Source: Klebsiella huaxiensis (lineage in GTDB: Bacteria > Pseudomonadota > Gammaproteobacteria > Enterobacterales > Enterobacteriaceae). From it: a DNA stretch of 64,000 nt. The translations under genes were made by a program, and so were the position numbers. The notes beneath the pieces were generated by a model, which searched no databases, was not told the DNA's origin, and saw only the letters and a program-made list of their open reading frames with translations. Shown here in pieces: positions 43,038-51,725 of this stretch. Every line of letters starts with the position of its first letter. The first letter of the stretch is position 1. The DNA lies in the NCBI RefSeq assembly GCF_003261575.2, contig NZ_CP036175.1, forward strand, positions 2,480,001 to 2,544,000, in the 5' to 3' direction.

Positions 43038-44021
43038 ATGAAACGCGCGTCCCTCATTACCATAACCCTTCTGAGCGCCCTCAGTGCGTCACACGCTGCC
43101 TGGGCCGTTGATTATCCACTTCCCCCAGCCAATAGCCGCCTGATTGGTGAAAACCAGTCCTGGACAGTGCAGGAGGACGACCGCAATCTACAGGCGATTG
43201 CCCGTCGTTTTGACACGGCGGCGATGCTGATCCTTGAAGCGAACGATACTATCGCGCCGGTGCAGCCTAAGCCGGGCACTCAAGTGCTTATTCCCTCGCA
43301 AATGTTGCTGCCTGACGTACCGCGAGAGGGGATTGTCGTCAACCTGGCTGAACTGCGCCTTTACTACTTCCCGCCGGGTGTGAATCAGGTGCAGGTTTAT
43401 CCGCTGGGAATTGGCCAACAGGGGCTGGAAACGCCGGAGATGACTACCCGTATCGGACAGAAAATCCCTAATCCGACCTGGACGCCGACGGCGGGCATAC
43501 GAGCACGCTCGCTGGAGAAAGGAATTAAATTGCCGCCGGTAGTGCCAGCAGGGCCGTATAACCCGTTAGGACGCTATGCGCTGCGTCTGGCGTACGGTAA
43601 CGGCGAGTATCTTATTCATGGCACTAATGCGCCGGACAGCGTGGGGCTACGCGTCAGCTCAGGCTGTATGCGGATGAATGCCGCGGATATTCAGTCTTTA
43701 TTCAGTCAGGTTAGAAGCGGCACGCCGGTGCGTATTATCAATCAGCCGGTGAAGTTCGCCGTAGAGCCTGACGGCAAACGTTATGTTGAAGTTCATCGTC
43801 CGTTAACATCTGATGAAGGTAGTAATACGCAGACGATGGCCTATACGCATCCTGCGGAATTTCATCAGTTTGCTGGCAATAAAGCGATAGATGAGGCGTT
43901 ACTTAAGCGCGCGCTGACCAGACGAGCGGGGTATCCGGTGGCGGTATCAGGTAGTGAGAACGCGACCTCGACGTTGTCGGTACAAAATGCGCCAGTGGAT
44001 GAAGCGAAAAGAACGCAGTAG
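43038..44021 (+). CDS. ldtE: L,D-transpeptidase LdtE (YnhG)
   Basis: LdtE makes 3-3 cross-links between peptidoglycan stems in the periplasm. The 327-residue protein (E. coli 334) starts MKRASLITITLLSALSASHA with a Sec signal. I take the ATG at 43038 after AAGGAATCTCAG, not the longer frame. A LysM domain (about residues 40-85, WTVQEDDRNLQAIARRFDTA) precedes the YkuD domain, with the catalytic motif HGTNAPDSVGLRVSSGCMRM (catalytic Cys210). It sits next to lpp, whose product other L,D-transpeptidases attach to the wall. Confidence 0.95.
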   Translation: MKRASLITITLLSALSASHAAWAVDYPLPPANSRLIGENQSWTVQEDDRNLQAIARRFDTAAMLILEANDTIAPVQPKPGTQVLIPSQMLLPDVPREGIVVNLAELRLYYFPPGVNQVQVYPLGIGQQGLETPEMTTRIGQKIPNPTWTPTAGIRARSLEKGIKLPPVVPAGPYNPLGRYALRLAYGNGEYLIHGTNAPDSVGLRVSSGCMRMNAADIQSLFSQVRSGTPVRIINQPVKFAVEPDGKRYVEVHRPLTSDEGSNTQTMAYTHPAEFHQFAGNKAIDEALLKRALTRRAGYPVAVSGSENATSTLSVQNAPVDEAKRTQ

Positions 44022-44041
44022 GCGAGGTGAAAAGCAAAGCA

Positions 44042-44071
44042 AAAAAATGGCGCACAAGGTGCGCCATTTTT
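44042..44071. terminator. Bidirectional terminator between ldtE and lpp
   Basis: AAATGGCGCAC pairs with GTGCGCCATTT around a 3-nt loop. Runs of A before and T after make U-tracts for both strands. Confidence 0.92.
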
Positions 44072-44086
44072 ATTACACAGATACTA

Positions 44087-44323
44087 TTACTTACGGTATT
44101 TAGTAGCTGCGTTGTCCAGACGCTGGTTAGCGCGTGCTGCGTCATCTTTAGCAGCCTGAACGTCGGAACGCATTGCGTTCACGTCGTTGCTCAGCTGGTC
44201 AACTTTAGCGTTCAGAGTCTGAACGTCAGAAGACAGCTGATCGATTTTAGCATTGCTGGAGCAACCAGCCAGCAGAGTAGAACCCAGGATTACCGCGCCC
44301 AGTACCAGTTTAGTACGATTCAT
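44087..44323 (-). CDS. lpp: Major outer-membrane (Braun) lipoprotein
   Basis: Lpp is the abundant trimeric lipoprotein that ties the outer membrane to peptidoglycan. The 78-residue precursor has a lipoprotein signal ending LLAGC (mature protein 58 residues), heptad-like repeats of a coiled coil (NAKIDQLSSDVQTLNAKVDQ) and the C-terminal Lys that is linked to the wall (NAATKYRK). It is essentially the E. coli protein. The promoter and leader upstream are also almost identical to E. coli. Confidence 0.98.
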   Translation of the reverse strand: MNRTKLVLGAVILGSTLLAGCSSNAKIDQLSSDVQTLNAKVDQLSNDVNAMRSDVQAAKDDAARANQRLDNAATKYRK

Positions 44324-44360
44324 TATTAATACCCTCTAGATTGAGTTAATCTCCATGTAG

Positions 44361-44397
44361 CGTTACAAGTATTACACAAACTTTTTTGTGATGAGAA
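44361..44397 (-). promoter_or_regulatory. lpp promoter
   Basis: Read on the minus strand, TAATACT is the -10 box (44368-44374), and an AT-rich stretch with the -35 lies 17 bp upstream. The leader GCTACATGGAGATTAACTC is the same as in E. coli lpp, one of the strongest promoters known. Confidence 0.85.
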
Positions 44398-44577
44398 TAT
44401 TTTTTTACTTGAATGCACTTATTTTTGATCGTTCGCTCAAAGAAGCATCGAAATCGTCGCTTTAGTTTAAAAACGCGTGTGAAAACAGCACGCTTCCATC
44501 GGATTCATCTTAGATAATCTCTGGTTAAATAGTAAATTCCGATTTGCATTTTTATTAATAGTAGCTAGTACTAAAAT

Positions 44578-44606
44578 AAAAAAAAGCGCCCCGAAGAGGC
44601 GCTTTT
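44578..44606 (-). terminator. pykF terminator
   Basis: On the minus strand, AAAAGCGCC/GGCGCTTTT forms the stem and the following poly-T (poly-A on the + strand) is the U-tract, 30 bp past the pykF stop. The lpp-pykF gap (312 bp) holds only this and the lpp promoter. Confidence 0.88.
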
Positions 44607-44635
44607 AAAGGAAATACTAATTAACCTGTAAATTA

Positions 44636-46048
44636 TTACAGCACGTGCACAGAAGCGGTATTGGTGGTTCCGCTTGGGACTAACGCGCCGGAAACCATAA
44701 CAACTACGTCACCTTTGCGTGCCAGGCCGCTTTGCAGCGCCAGCTCTTTACCCTGGATATAGAAAGCATCAGTAGAAGAAATATCTTCTACCAGCTGCGC
44801 CACAACACCTTTGGTCAGCACCAGCTGACGCGCAGTAGTTTCGTTGGTGGTCAGCGCCAGGATGGTCGCATCCGGGAAGTATTTACGTACGGCACGTGCA
44901 GATTTTCCGCCCTGGGTCGCGACAACAATCAGCGGCGCTTCCAGTTTTTCAGCCGTTTCAACCGCACCGCGGCATACCGCTTCGGTGATGCGCAGCTTAC
45001 GGTTGTCGTTGTTGAACTCCAGGCGGCTGGTCATCACGCGGTCGGTACGTTCACAGATGGTCGCCATGATGGTGACTGCTTCCAGCGGATATTTACCTTT
45101 TGCGGATTCGCCGGACAGCATCACTGCATCGGTACCGTCGAGGATGGCGTTAGCCACGTCGCCTGCTTCAGCACGGGTCGGACGCGGGTTTTTGATCATG
45201 GAATCCAGCATCTGAGTCGCGGTGATAACCACTTTACGCGCGCGGATACATTTCTCGATCATCATCTTCTGAGCGAAGATAACTTCTTCAACCGGGATCT
45301 CTACGCCCAGGTCGCCACGTGCAACCATGATGCCGTCAGACGCTTCGAGGATCTCGTCGAAGTTGTTCAGGCCTTCCTGGTTTTCGATCTTGGAGATGAT
45401 CTGGATCTTCTCGCCACCGTGGGCTTTCAGGTGCTCACGGATTTCAACGACGTCAGAACGTTTACGGATAAAGGAAGCAGCAACAAAGTCAACGCCTTGC
45501 TCGCAACCGAAGATCAGGTCCTGTTTGTCTTTTTCAGCCAGGGCCGGCAGGGCGATGGAAACGCCCGGCAGGTTAACGCCTTTGTTCTCGCCGAGGTCGC
45601 CGTTGTTCAGTACTTTACAGACAACTTTATTACCTTCGATTGCGGTGACTTCCATACCGATCAGACCATCGTCTACCAGCACGGTGTTGCCAACGCTCAG
45701 GTCGCTGGTGAAACCTTCATAGGTCACCGCAACGATATCGTTATTACCGACAACGGATTTATCAGTGGTGAAGGTGAAAGTCTGACCGGCTTTCAGGGAA
45801 ACGTCATTACCGCCTTCCAGCTTAATGGTACGAATTTCCGGACCTTTGGTATCCAGCAGGATAGCCGCTTTCTTACCGGTTTTACTCATCACATTGCGCA
45901 GGTTCTGAATGCGCTGACCGTGTTCCGCATAGTCACCGTGAGAGAAGTTCAGACGCATAACGTTCATGCCCGCGTCCAGCATTTTGGTCAACATCTCTTC
46001 GGATTCGGTTTTCGGACCGATGGTGCAAACAATTTTGGTCTTTTTCAT
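44636..46048 (-). CDS. pykF: Pyruvate kinase I
   Basis: PykF makes pyruvate and ATP from PEP and ADP and is activated by fructose-1,6-bisphosphate. The 470 residues equal the E. coli length. MKKTKIVCTIGPKTESEEML starts it. Motifs: RLNFSHGDY, DTKGPEIRT (K+ and substrate), the catalytic IISKIENQEGL with Lys, MVARGDLGVEIPVEEV, and the allosteric C-domain. A Cra site upstream fits the known repression by Cra. The open frame of 446 codons on the opposite strand is a shadow. Confidence 0.98.
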   Translation of the reverse strand: MKKTKIVCTIGPKTESEEMLTKMLDAGMNVMRLNFSHGDYAEHGQRIQNLRNVMSKTGKKAAILLDTKGPEIRTIKLEGGNDVSLKAGQTFTFTTDKSVVGNNDIVAVTYEGFTSDLSVGNTVLVDDGLIGMEVTAIEGNKVVCKVLNNGDLGENKGVNLPGVSIALPALAEKDKQDLIFGCEQGVDFVAASFIRKRSDVVEIREHLKAHGGEKIQIISKIENQEGLNNFDEILEASDGIMVARGDLGVEIPVEEVIFAQKMMIEKCIRARKVVITATQMLDSMIKNPRPTRAEAGDVANAILDGTDAVMLSGESAKGKYPLEAVTIMATICERTDRVMTSRLEFNNDNRKLRITEAVCRGAVETAEKLEAPLIVVATQGGKSARAVRKYFPDATILALTTNETTARQLVLTKGVVAQLVEDISSTDAFYIQGKELALQSGLARKGDVVVMVSGALVPSGTTNTASVHVL

Positions 46049-46258
46049 GACAGTTTAATCTTTAAGTTGTGAAGGATAAGGATGGGGGAATCTCACTCCG
46101 TGGGCGCACTGCCGCGGAGTTAAACCTGTATTACGAAAGTTGCTATGCCACGCTCTAAGGATAGGTGACAACAATAGAGCGTGCAGAAGAAAGTGTGCTG
46201 GCGGTTCAGCCCATGAAAAGAGGCAATGTGTTATGCGTTTAGTCATGCAATCCAATGC

Positions 46259-46274
46259 GCTGAAACCATTCAAT
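46259..46274 (-). promoter_or_regulatory. Cra (FruR) site upstream of pykF
   Basis: GCTGAAACCATTCAAT matches the Cra operator pattern (TGAAAC then TTCA). It lies about 210 bp before the pykF start, similar to the E. coli pykF site. The 510-bp pykF-fumD interval holds nothing else I can name. Confidence 0.75.
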
Positions 46275-46558
46275 ACGAATTTGTTGGGCATTATACGTTG
46301 CCAAATCCAAAAAAGAAAATGAAAACCATGTTTCATTTCTATAGTTATATACTTAACAAAAAGCAAACTAATCCTATGATTTTGCGCAACACATTTTTTC
46401 ATCTGGTGACAAGATAAATAGCGCGAAAACGCGGATTTATTCACAAGTTTTGCAGAGAAAATCATCTGCTGGTCAGCAAAAGCGGCACTGGTTTGATTTA
46501 TCCAGAAAATATATCAATAATGATTTGATTGATAATGAAAATTTGTGAGCCAAATACA

Positions 46559-46771
46559 ATGGGAAATAAAGCAAAAGACGACGAACTGTACCAGGAAATG
46601 TGTCGTGTAGTCGGCAAAGTCGTGCTTGAAATGCGCGATTTGGGCCAGGAGCCGAAACATATCGTTATCGCCGGCGTCCTGCGCACCGCTCTGGCTAACT
46701 CTCATGTTCAGCGTTCCGAACTGACGCAGGAAGCGATGGCGAAAGTTGTCCATGCTCTTTCAGGAAACTAG
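46559..46771 (+). CDS. fumD: FumD-type small protein (YdhZ)
   Basis: This 70-residue protein matches E. coli FumD (69 residues): MGNKAKDDELYQEMCRVVGK and IVIAGVLRTALAN. FumD has been described as a class-I-type fumarase with little activity on its own; its small size makes that role debatable. It keeps the E. coli place beside pykF. In E. coli the ydhYVWXUT genes come next, but here the next gene belongs to a catabolic cluster. The start at 46559 is preferred over one 30 bases earlier because it fits the family. Confidence 0.9.
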   Translation: MGNKAKDDELYQEMCRVVGKVVLEMRDLGQEPKHIVIAGVLRTALANSHVQRSELTQEAMAKVVHALSGN

Positions 46772-46797
46772 CCGTTCCTGCGCGTTGCCTTTACGCT

Positions 46798-47436
46798 TCA
46801 GGAAATGACGAAGCGAACCACCGCTTTGACGGCAATATCGCAGTGATGTGTGACCATCGCTTCATCATCAATTTCCGGCAACGGATCGTCGAGATACAGG
46901 CTGCTGAAGGTATAAAAGTTTGATACCTGATAAAAGCTAAAGCTACTGATCAGCCGATGCACATCGCGCGCTTCCAGTCCTGCCTGAAACACCCCTTGCT
47001 GCTGGCCGCGCTGAAGAATGTCTTCCAGAATCGATAGGGCGGTGCGGTTTAGCGGTTTTAACTGACCGGAATTTTTTAGCCATTTTCCGCGCTGCATGTT
47101 TTCCATACAGATCACTCGCATATAGTCGGCGTGCGTAGCGTGATAGCGTACGCTCCACTTCACCAGTTGCACCAGCGCCTCAACCGGTGGCACGTTTTCC
47201 AGCCCAAGCTGCTGCTCGGTTTCGCGAATACGTGCATAGATGTGCTGGAGCACCGCCTGATAGAGCTGCTCTTTGGTCTTGAAGTAATAAACCACCATCC
47301 TTTTCGTGGTCTGCGCTTCGGTGGCGATCTGCTCCATTCGCGCACCTGACAATCCATGCTCGGCGAAAACGGTAATGGCAGCGGCAAAGATCCGCTCTTT
47401 CAGGGATTGTGCCTCATCGTGAGCAACGGCGGACAT
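46798..47436 (-). CDS. TetR-family regulator of the dehydroshikimate cluster
   Basis: This is a 212-residue TetR protein. The N-terminal helix-turn-helix is about residues 13-60 (RIFAAAITVFAEHGLSGARM, then QTTKRMVVYYFKTKEQLY). A ligand-binding domain follows with no known match to me (VQLVKWSVRYHATHADYM). It is divergent from the 3-dehydroshikimate dehydratase gene across 126 bp, so it probably represses that operon and responds to a hydroaromatic acid such as shikimate or protocatechuate. The ligand is inference. Direct and inverted repeats in the shared promoter are good operator candidates. Confidence 0.88.
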   Translation of the reverse strand: MSAVAHDEAQSLKERIFAAAITVFAEHGLSGARMEQIATEAQTTKRMVVYYFKTKEQLYQAVLQHIYARIRETEQQLGLENVPPVEALVQLVKWSVRYHATHADYMRVICMENMQRGKWLKNSGQLKPLNRTALSILEDILQRGQQQGVFQAGLEARDVHRLISSFSFYQVSNFYTFSSLYLDDPLPEIDDEAMVTHHCDIAVKAVVRFVIS

Positions 47437-47467
47437 AATGGCTCCTTTTTAATAAGATGCAAAAAAT

Positions 47468-47530
47468 ATACATATTGATCACAATTTGGCAACCCGCCAT
47501 GGCGCGATTGAACCAAATGATACATATTCA
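47468..47530. promoter_or_regulatory. Divergent promoter region with paired repeats, candidate TetR operators
   Basis: ATACATATT occurs at 47468-47476 and again at 47520-47528 in the same orientation, 52 bp apart (about five helical turns). The perfect palindrome CGCCATGGCG (47495-47504) lies halfway between. This arrangement suits one or two regulator dimers between the TetR and dehydratase genes. Confidence 0.45.
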
Positions 47531-47562
47531 GGTCTTAGGTCAGCTAATGACACGAGGACTTT

Positions 47563-49419
47563 ATGCTGCGCTCAATCGCCACCGTCTCCATCTCCGGCAC
47601 CTTACCCGAAAAGCTGCACGCGATTGCCGCGGCGGGTTATCAGGGCGTCGAAATCTTCGAAAACGATCTGCTCTATTATACGGGTTCGCCAGCCGATATC
47701 CGTCATCTGGCAGCCGATTTAGGGCTAAAAATCACGCTTTTTCAACCCTTTCGTGATTTTGAAGGCGCCAGCCGCAGTCAGTTCGAAGCGAATCTGGAAC
47801 GTGCAAAGCGCAAATTCGCGCTAATGCACGAGCTGGGCTGCGGTACCATGCTGCTATGCAGCAACGTTCAGCCGGACTGTTCTGCTGATGTCGAACGACA
47901 GGTCGCAGATTTACGCGCGCTGGCCGAACTGGCAGAACAAGAAGGGATCGCCATTGGTTACGAGGCGCTGGCCTGGGGCACGCACGTTAACCGCTGGCAT
48001 CAGGCCTGGGAGCGAGTCAAAAGCGTCAACAGTCCGGCGCTGGGCATTGTGCTCGACAGCTTCCACGTACTGGCGCGCGGCGACACGTTGCAAAGACTGG
48101 CGGAAGTACCGCCGGAGAAAATCATCTTTGTGCAGATGGCCGACGCGTCGCTGATGAAGATGGATATTCTGGAATGGAGTCGGCATTTCCGCTGCTTTCC
48201 CGGACAGGGGCAGCTACCGCTGGTGGACTTTGCCTGTGCGCTAACCCGTTGCGGCTATCGCGGCCCGTGGTCGCTGGAGATTTTCAATGATAGCTTCCGC
48301 GCCTCGCCCAACAATGCGACGGCGAAAGATGGCTATCGTTCTTTGCTGTGGCTGGAAGAGCAGACCCGTCAGCGGCTGCCGCAGAGCAGCGCGCCGTTGT
48401 TCGCACTTCCTGAACTTCCTGAATACGCCGGGCTGGAGTTTATTGAGTTCGCCGCGAATCCGGCGGAGGCTAAAGGGCTGGGACAACGGCTGGCGCAGCT
48501 TGGCTTTGCTGAAGAAGGAACGCATCGTTCAAAACGCGTCTCCCTTTGGCGCAACGGCGGGGCCCGGGTGGTCGTCAACGCGCAACCGCACAGCTGGGCC
48601 GATCATTTTCACCAGCGCCACGGGGTTTCATTGTGCGCCATGGCGCTGCGCGTTAGCCAGAGTGAGGCGATTGTCGAACGCGCGCGCGCCTACGGCTACG
48701 CAACCTGGCAAGGAGATGTCGGGCCAAACGAAAGCCCTATCCCGGCGATTTGCGCTCCGGACGGTAGCCTTATCTATTTGATTGAAGTGGGTGATGACAT
48801 CTATACCCGTGATTTTCATCTGCGCGCGAATCTTACGCTACGTGACGATTATTGCGGCATTGACCATCTTGCCCTTGGAATGGAAGCGGATAGCCGCGAT
48901 AACTGGATTATCTTTTTCCGTAGCGTATTTGGCTTCACGCTTGAGCATGAGCAGACGCTACCGGATCCGTACGGGTTGGTGCGCAGTCTGGCGGTGCGCA
49001 GTCCGCAGGGGGACATTCGCCTTGCATTAAATATCTCGCAAAGCCGCGCCACACAAATTGCCCGCTCGGTCGCCTGCTATCAGGGGGCAGGTTTACAGCA
49101 TGCCGCTTTTGCCTGCCACGATTTATCCGCGACGCTGGAAAACCTGCCACAGCTCTCGGTCAATGCACTGCCGATCCCGGCGAACTACTATGAGGATTTG
49201 CTGGCCCGTTTTGGCGACGGCTGTTCAGTCAATCTGCTGAAAAATCATAGTATTCTCTATGACCGCGATAACAGCGGCGGTGAGTTCCTGCATCTCTATA
49301 CCCGCCCGTTCTCTACGGGGCGTTTTTTCTTTGAATTGACCGAGAGACGCAACGGTTACGCACTTTATGGTGCTGTAAATGCAGCTGTACGCTTGTCAGC
49401 AATGCAGTACACCGAGTAA
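47563..49419 (+). CDS. quiC: 3-dehydroshikimate dehydratase fused to HPPD-like VOC domain (QuiC type)
   Basis: This enzyme turns 3-dehydroshikimate into protocatechuate, opening hydroaromatic acids to the beta-ketoadipate route. The 618 residues have an N-terminal AP-endonuclease-2/TIM-barrel domain (1-270). Its metal ligands are visible as Glu134 (GYEALAWG), Asp165 (VLDSFH), Gln191 (FVQMADA) and Glu239 (SLEIFND), with Arg/His side chains near them. The C-terminal half (about 285-618) is a double VOC fold like 4-hydroxyphenylpyruvate dioxygenase, and keeps a His435/His513/Glu591 triad (IDHLALG, LQHAAFA, FFELTERR). Fusions of this design are known from Pseudomonas. A transporter and an AroE-like gene follow in one operon. 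Confidence 0.9.
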   Translation: MLRSIATVSISGTLPEKLHAIAAAGYQGVEIFENDLLYYTGSPADIRHLAADLGLKITLFQPFRDFEGASRSQFEANLERAKRKFALMHELGCGTMLLCSNVQPDCSADVERQVADLRALAELAEQEGIAIGYEALAWGTHVNRWHQAWERVKSVNSPALGIVLDSFHVLARGDTLQRLAEVPPEKIIFVQMADASLMKMDILEWSRHFRCFPGQGQLPLVDFACALTRCGYRGPWSLEIFNDSFRASPNNATAKDGYRSLLWLEEQTRQRLPQSSAPLFALPELPEYAGLEFIEFAANPAEAKGLGQRLAQLGFAEEGTHRSKRVSLWRNGGARVVVNAQPHSWADHFHQRHGVSLCAMALRVSQSEAIVERARAYGYATWQGDVGPNESPIPAICAPDGSLIYLIEVGDDIYTRDFHLRANLTLRDDYCGIDHLALGMEADSRDNWIIFFRSVFGFTLEHEQTLPDPYGLVRSLAVRSPQGDIRLALNISQSRATQIARSVACYQGAGLQHAAFACHDLSATLENLPQLSVNALPIPANYYEDLLARFGDGCSVNLLKNHSILYDRDNSGGEFLHLYTRPFSTGRFFFELTERRNGYALYGAVNAAVRLSAMQYTE

Positions 49420-49495
49420 TGTAGCAGATGGTTCGTTTGAGAACGCCACCAACACAATAACAACACATATCTGTACCCTATGACAGGAAACGACT

Positions 49496-50815
49496 ATGAA
49501 CTCTTATAGCCAAAATCAGGCGACGGCGGGTGCTGCGGCCAGGGGGCGTCCATCCCGGCGGCGTATCGGGATCCTTGCGTTGCTGGCCGTCGGCACGATG
49601 ATTAACTACCTCGACCGTACGGTGTTGGGGATTGCCGCACCGCAACTGACCGCTGAACTGGGTATAGATGCCGCGGTGATGGGGATCGTCTTCTCCGCTT
49701 TTGCCTGGACCTACGCGCTGGCGCAGATCCCTGGCGGCATCTTTCTCGATCGCTTTGGCAACAAAATTACCTATTTTCTGGCGTTGACCCTGTGGTCGCT
49801 ATTTACCATGTTCCACGGTATGGCGGTGGGCCTGAAAACGCTGCTGCTTTGCCGCTTTGGTCTTGGCGTCAGTGAAGCCCCCTGTTTCCCGGTGAACAGT
49901 CGGGTGGTGAGCGCCTGGTTCCCGCAGCAGGAGCGTGCGAAAGCGACGGCGGTTTATACCGTCGGCGAATATCTCGGGCTGGCCTGCTTTTCACCGCTGC
50001 TGTTCTGGATTATGGGCAGCTTCGGTTGGCGGGCGCTGTTTATCAGCGTGGGTGCGGTCGGCGTAATGTTTGCGCTGGTGTGGTGGCGCTGCTATCGCGA
50101 GCCGCATGAGGATAAGCATCTTAATCAGCAGGAGCGCGAGCATATCGTCAACGGCGGCGGGATGACGACCGGAGCGGAACAACACACGGCATTTAGCTGG
50201 CCGCTGATTCGCCAACTGCTGGCCAAACGGCAGATTCTCGGTGCCAGCATCGGTCAGTTCGCCGGTAATACGGTACTGGTCTTCTTCCTTACCTGGTTCC
50301 CGACCTATCTGGCGACCGAACGCCATATGCCGTGGATCAAAGTCGGCTTCTTCGCCATTATGCCGTTTCTCGCGGCGGCGGGTGGCGTGATGTTCGGCGG
50401 CTGGGTTTCCGATAAGCTGCTGAAAGCCACCGGCTCGGCAAACCTTGGACGTAAGTTGCCGATTATTGCCGGTCTGCTGATGGCGAGTACCATTATCTCT
50501 GCTAATTGGCTGACCAGCGATCTGGCGGTCATTCTGGTGATGTCGTTTGCCTTCTTTGGTCAGGGAATGGTCGGTCTGGGCTGGACGTTAATTTCTGATA
50601 TCGCGCCAAAAGGCCTCGGCGGTCTGACCGGCGGCTTGTTTAACTTCTGCGCCAACCTTGCCGGTATCCTGACGCCGCTGGTAATTGGTTTCATTGTGGC
50701 TGCCTCAGGTAATTTCTTCTACGCGCTGATTTATATCGGTGGCGCTGCGCTGCTTGGCGTAGCGGCATATGTGTTTATTTTGGGCGACGTGAAGCGTATT
50801 GAACTTTCGCAGTAA
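49496..50815 (+). CDS. MFS transporter (ACS family), probable hydroaromatic-acid importer
   Basis: This 439-residue membrane protein has 12 hydrophobic segments and the anion:cation symporter signatures INYLDRTVLGIAAPQLTAEL near the start, QIPGGIFLDRFGNK in the first loop and RFGLGVSEAPCFPVNSRVVS in helix 4. ACS members carry sugar acids and aromatic or hydroaromatic acids. Position between the dehydratase and the AroE-like gene suggests shikimate, quinate or 3-dehydroshikimate as the substrate, but the family alone does not fix it. It starts 76 bp after the dehydratase stop; the next gene starts 29 bp after its own stop. Confidence 0.88.
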   Translation: MNSYSQNQATAGAAARGRPSRRRIGILALLAVGTMINYLDRTVLGIAAPQLTAELGIDAAVMGIVFSAFAWTYALAQIPGGIFLDRFGNKITYFLALTLWSLFTMFHGMAVGLKTLLLCRFGLGVSEAPCFPVNSRVVSAWFPQQERAKATAVYTVGEYLGLACFSPLLFWIMGSFGWRALFISVGAVGVMFALVWWRCYREPHEDKHLNQQEREHIVNGGGMTTGAEQHTAFSWPLIRQLLAKRQILGASIGQFAGNTVLVFFLTWFPTYLATERHMPWIKVGFFAIMPFLAAAGGVMFGGWVSDKLLKATGSANLGRKLPIIAGLLMASTIISANWLTSDLAVILVMSFAFFGQGMVGLGWTLISDIAPKGLGGLTGGLFNFCANLAGILTPLVIGFIVAASGNFFYALIYIGGAALLGVAAYVFILGDVKRIELSQ

Positions 50816-50844
50816 CATTTTTGCAGTAACTAAAGGAGCAGGGC

Positions 50845-51681
50845 ATGGTGATTAGTGGTAATACGCGGCTGATAGCGCATCTTGGCTACCCAACCGCTAA
50901 GTTTAAAGCGCCGATGATTTATAACCCGTGGTTTGCCCATCAGCAGGTTGACGTCAAGGTGGTGCCAATGGGCGTGAAGCCAGAGGATTATGCCGCCTTT
51001 GTGCCGACGCTGTTTAAGATGACTAATATTATCGGCGCGCTGGTCACTATGCCGCACAAAATCGCCACCTGTGACCTGGTCCAGCATATCAGCCCGACGG
51101 CGGCGATTGCCGGAGCCTGTAACGCGATTCGCCTTGAAGCTGACGGCAGCCTGAGCGGCGATATGTTTGATGGAGAAGGGTTTGTCCTCGGCATTCAGCG
51201 TAAAGGTTTCGTGACACAAGGGGCGCGAGCGCTGGTGGTTGGTAGCGGCGGCGTAGGCTCGGCCATTGCCGCTTCGCTGGCGGCAGCAGGCGTTAGCGCC
51301 CTGACGCTATACGATGCCCGTCCGCAGACCGCTGAAGCGCTGGCTGAGCGTCTGCTTGCGCACTATCCTCAGCTGGATATTACCCTGATGCAGCGCGACC
51401 CGCAGGGGCACGATCTGGTGGTTAACGCGACGCCGCTGGGAATGAAAGAGGGCGATCCGCTGCCGCTGGATCCGCAGCGTCTGACGCCGGGAACGTTTGT
51501 TGGCGAAGTGGTGATGGCCCAGGAGTTCACGCCATTATTGCTGGCGGCACAGGCGGCGGGATGCCCAATCCAGCGCGGTACCGATATGCTGTTCGAGATG
51601 ATCCCGGCTTATTTGCGCTTCTTTAACCTGCCGGTGGCAACTCCGGAACAGCTGCGCGAGCTGGCGGAAATTCGTTACTGA
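50845..51681 (+). CDS. Shikimate-dehydrogenase-like protein with altered substrate motif
   Basis: This 278-residue AroE-family oxidoreductase has the catalytic Lys72 (VTMPHK), Asn93 (GACNAIR) and Asp109 (GDMFDGEGF), a Rossmann nucleotide loop GSGGVGSAIAAS (about residue 132) and NATPLGM. It should oxidise a hydroaromatic acid to its 3-keto form with NAD(P). The substrate-carboxylate motif differs from ordinary AroE: where AroE has S-K-S-P (two serines), this protein has F20-K-A22-P. This implies a different acid, or different binding. It closes a catabolic operon with the QuiC-type dehydratase and the transporter, so a shikimate or quinate role is likely but not proven. Confidence 0.88.
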   Translation: MVISGNTRLIAHLGYPTAKFKAPMIYNPWFAHQQVDVKVVPMGVKPEDYAAFVPTLFKMTNIIGALVTMPHKIATCDLVQHISPTAAIAGACNAIRLEADGSLSGDMFDGEGFVLGIQRKGFVTQGARALVVGSGGVGSAIAASLAAAGVSALTLYDARPQTAEALAERLLAHYPQLDITLMQRDPQGHDLVVNATPLGMKEGDPLPLDPQRLTPGTFVGEVVMAQEFTPLLLAAQAAGCPIQRGTDMLFEMIPAYLRFFNLPVATPEQLRELAEIRY

Positions 51682-51725
51682 AACGGCTGAACCCGGTTAA
51701 TATAGCGCTATATTTTCCGTTTTAT

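Noticed and set aside
44732..46072. 446-codon open frame on the + strand opposite pykF
   Set aside because: It mirrors the highly biased pykF codon use, has no family resemblance and no ribosome site; it is a shadow frame.
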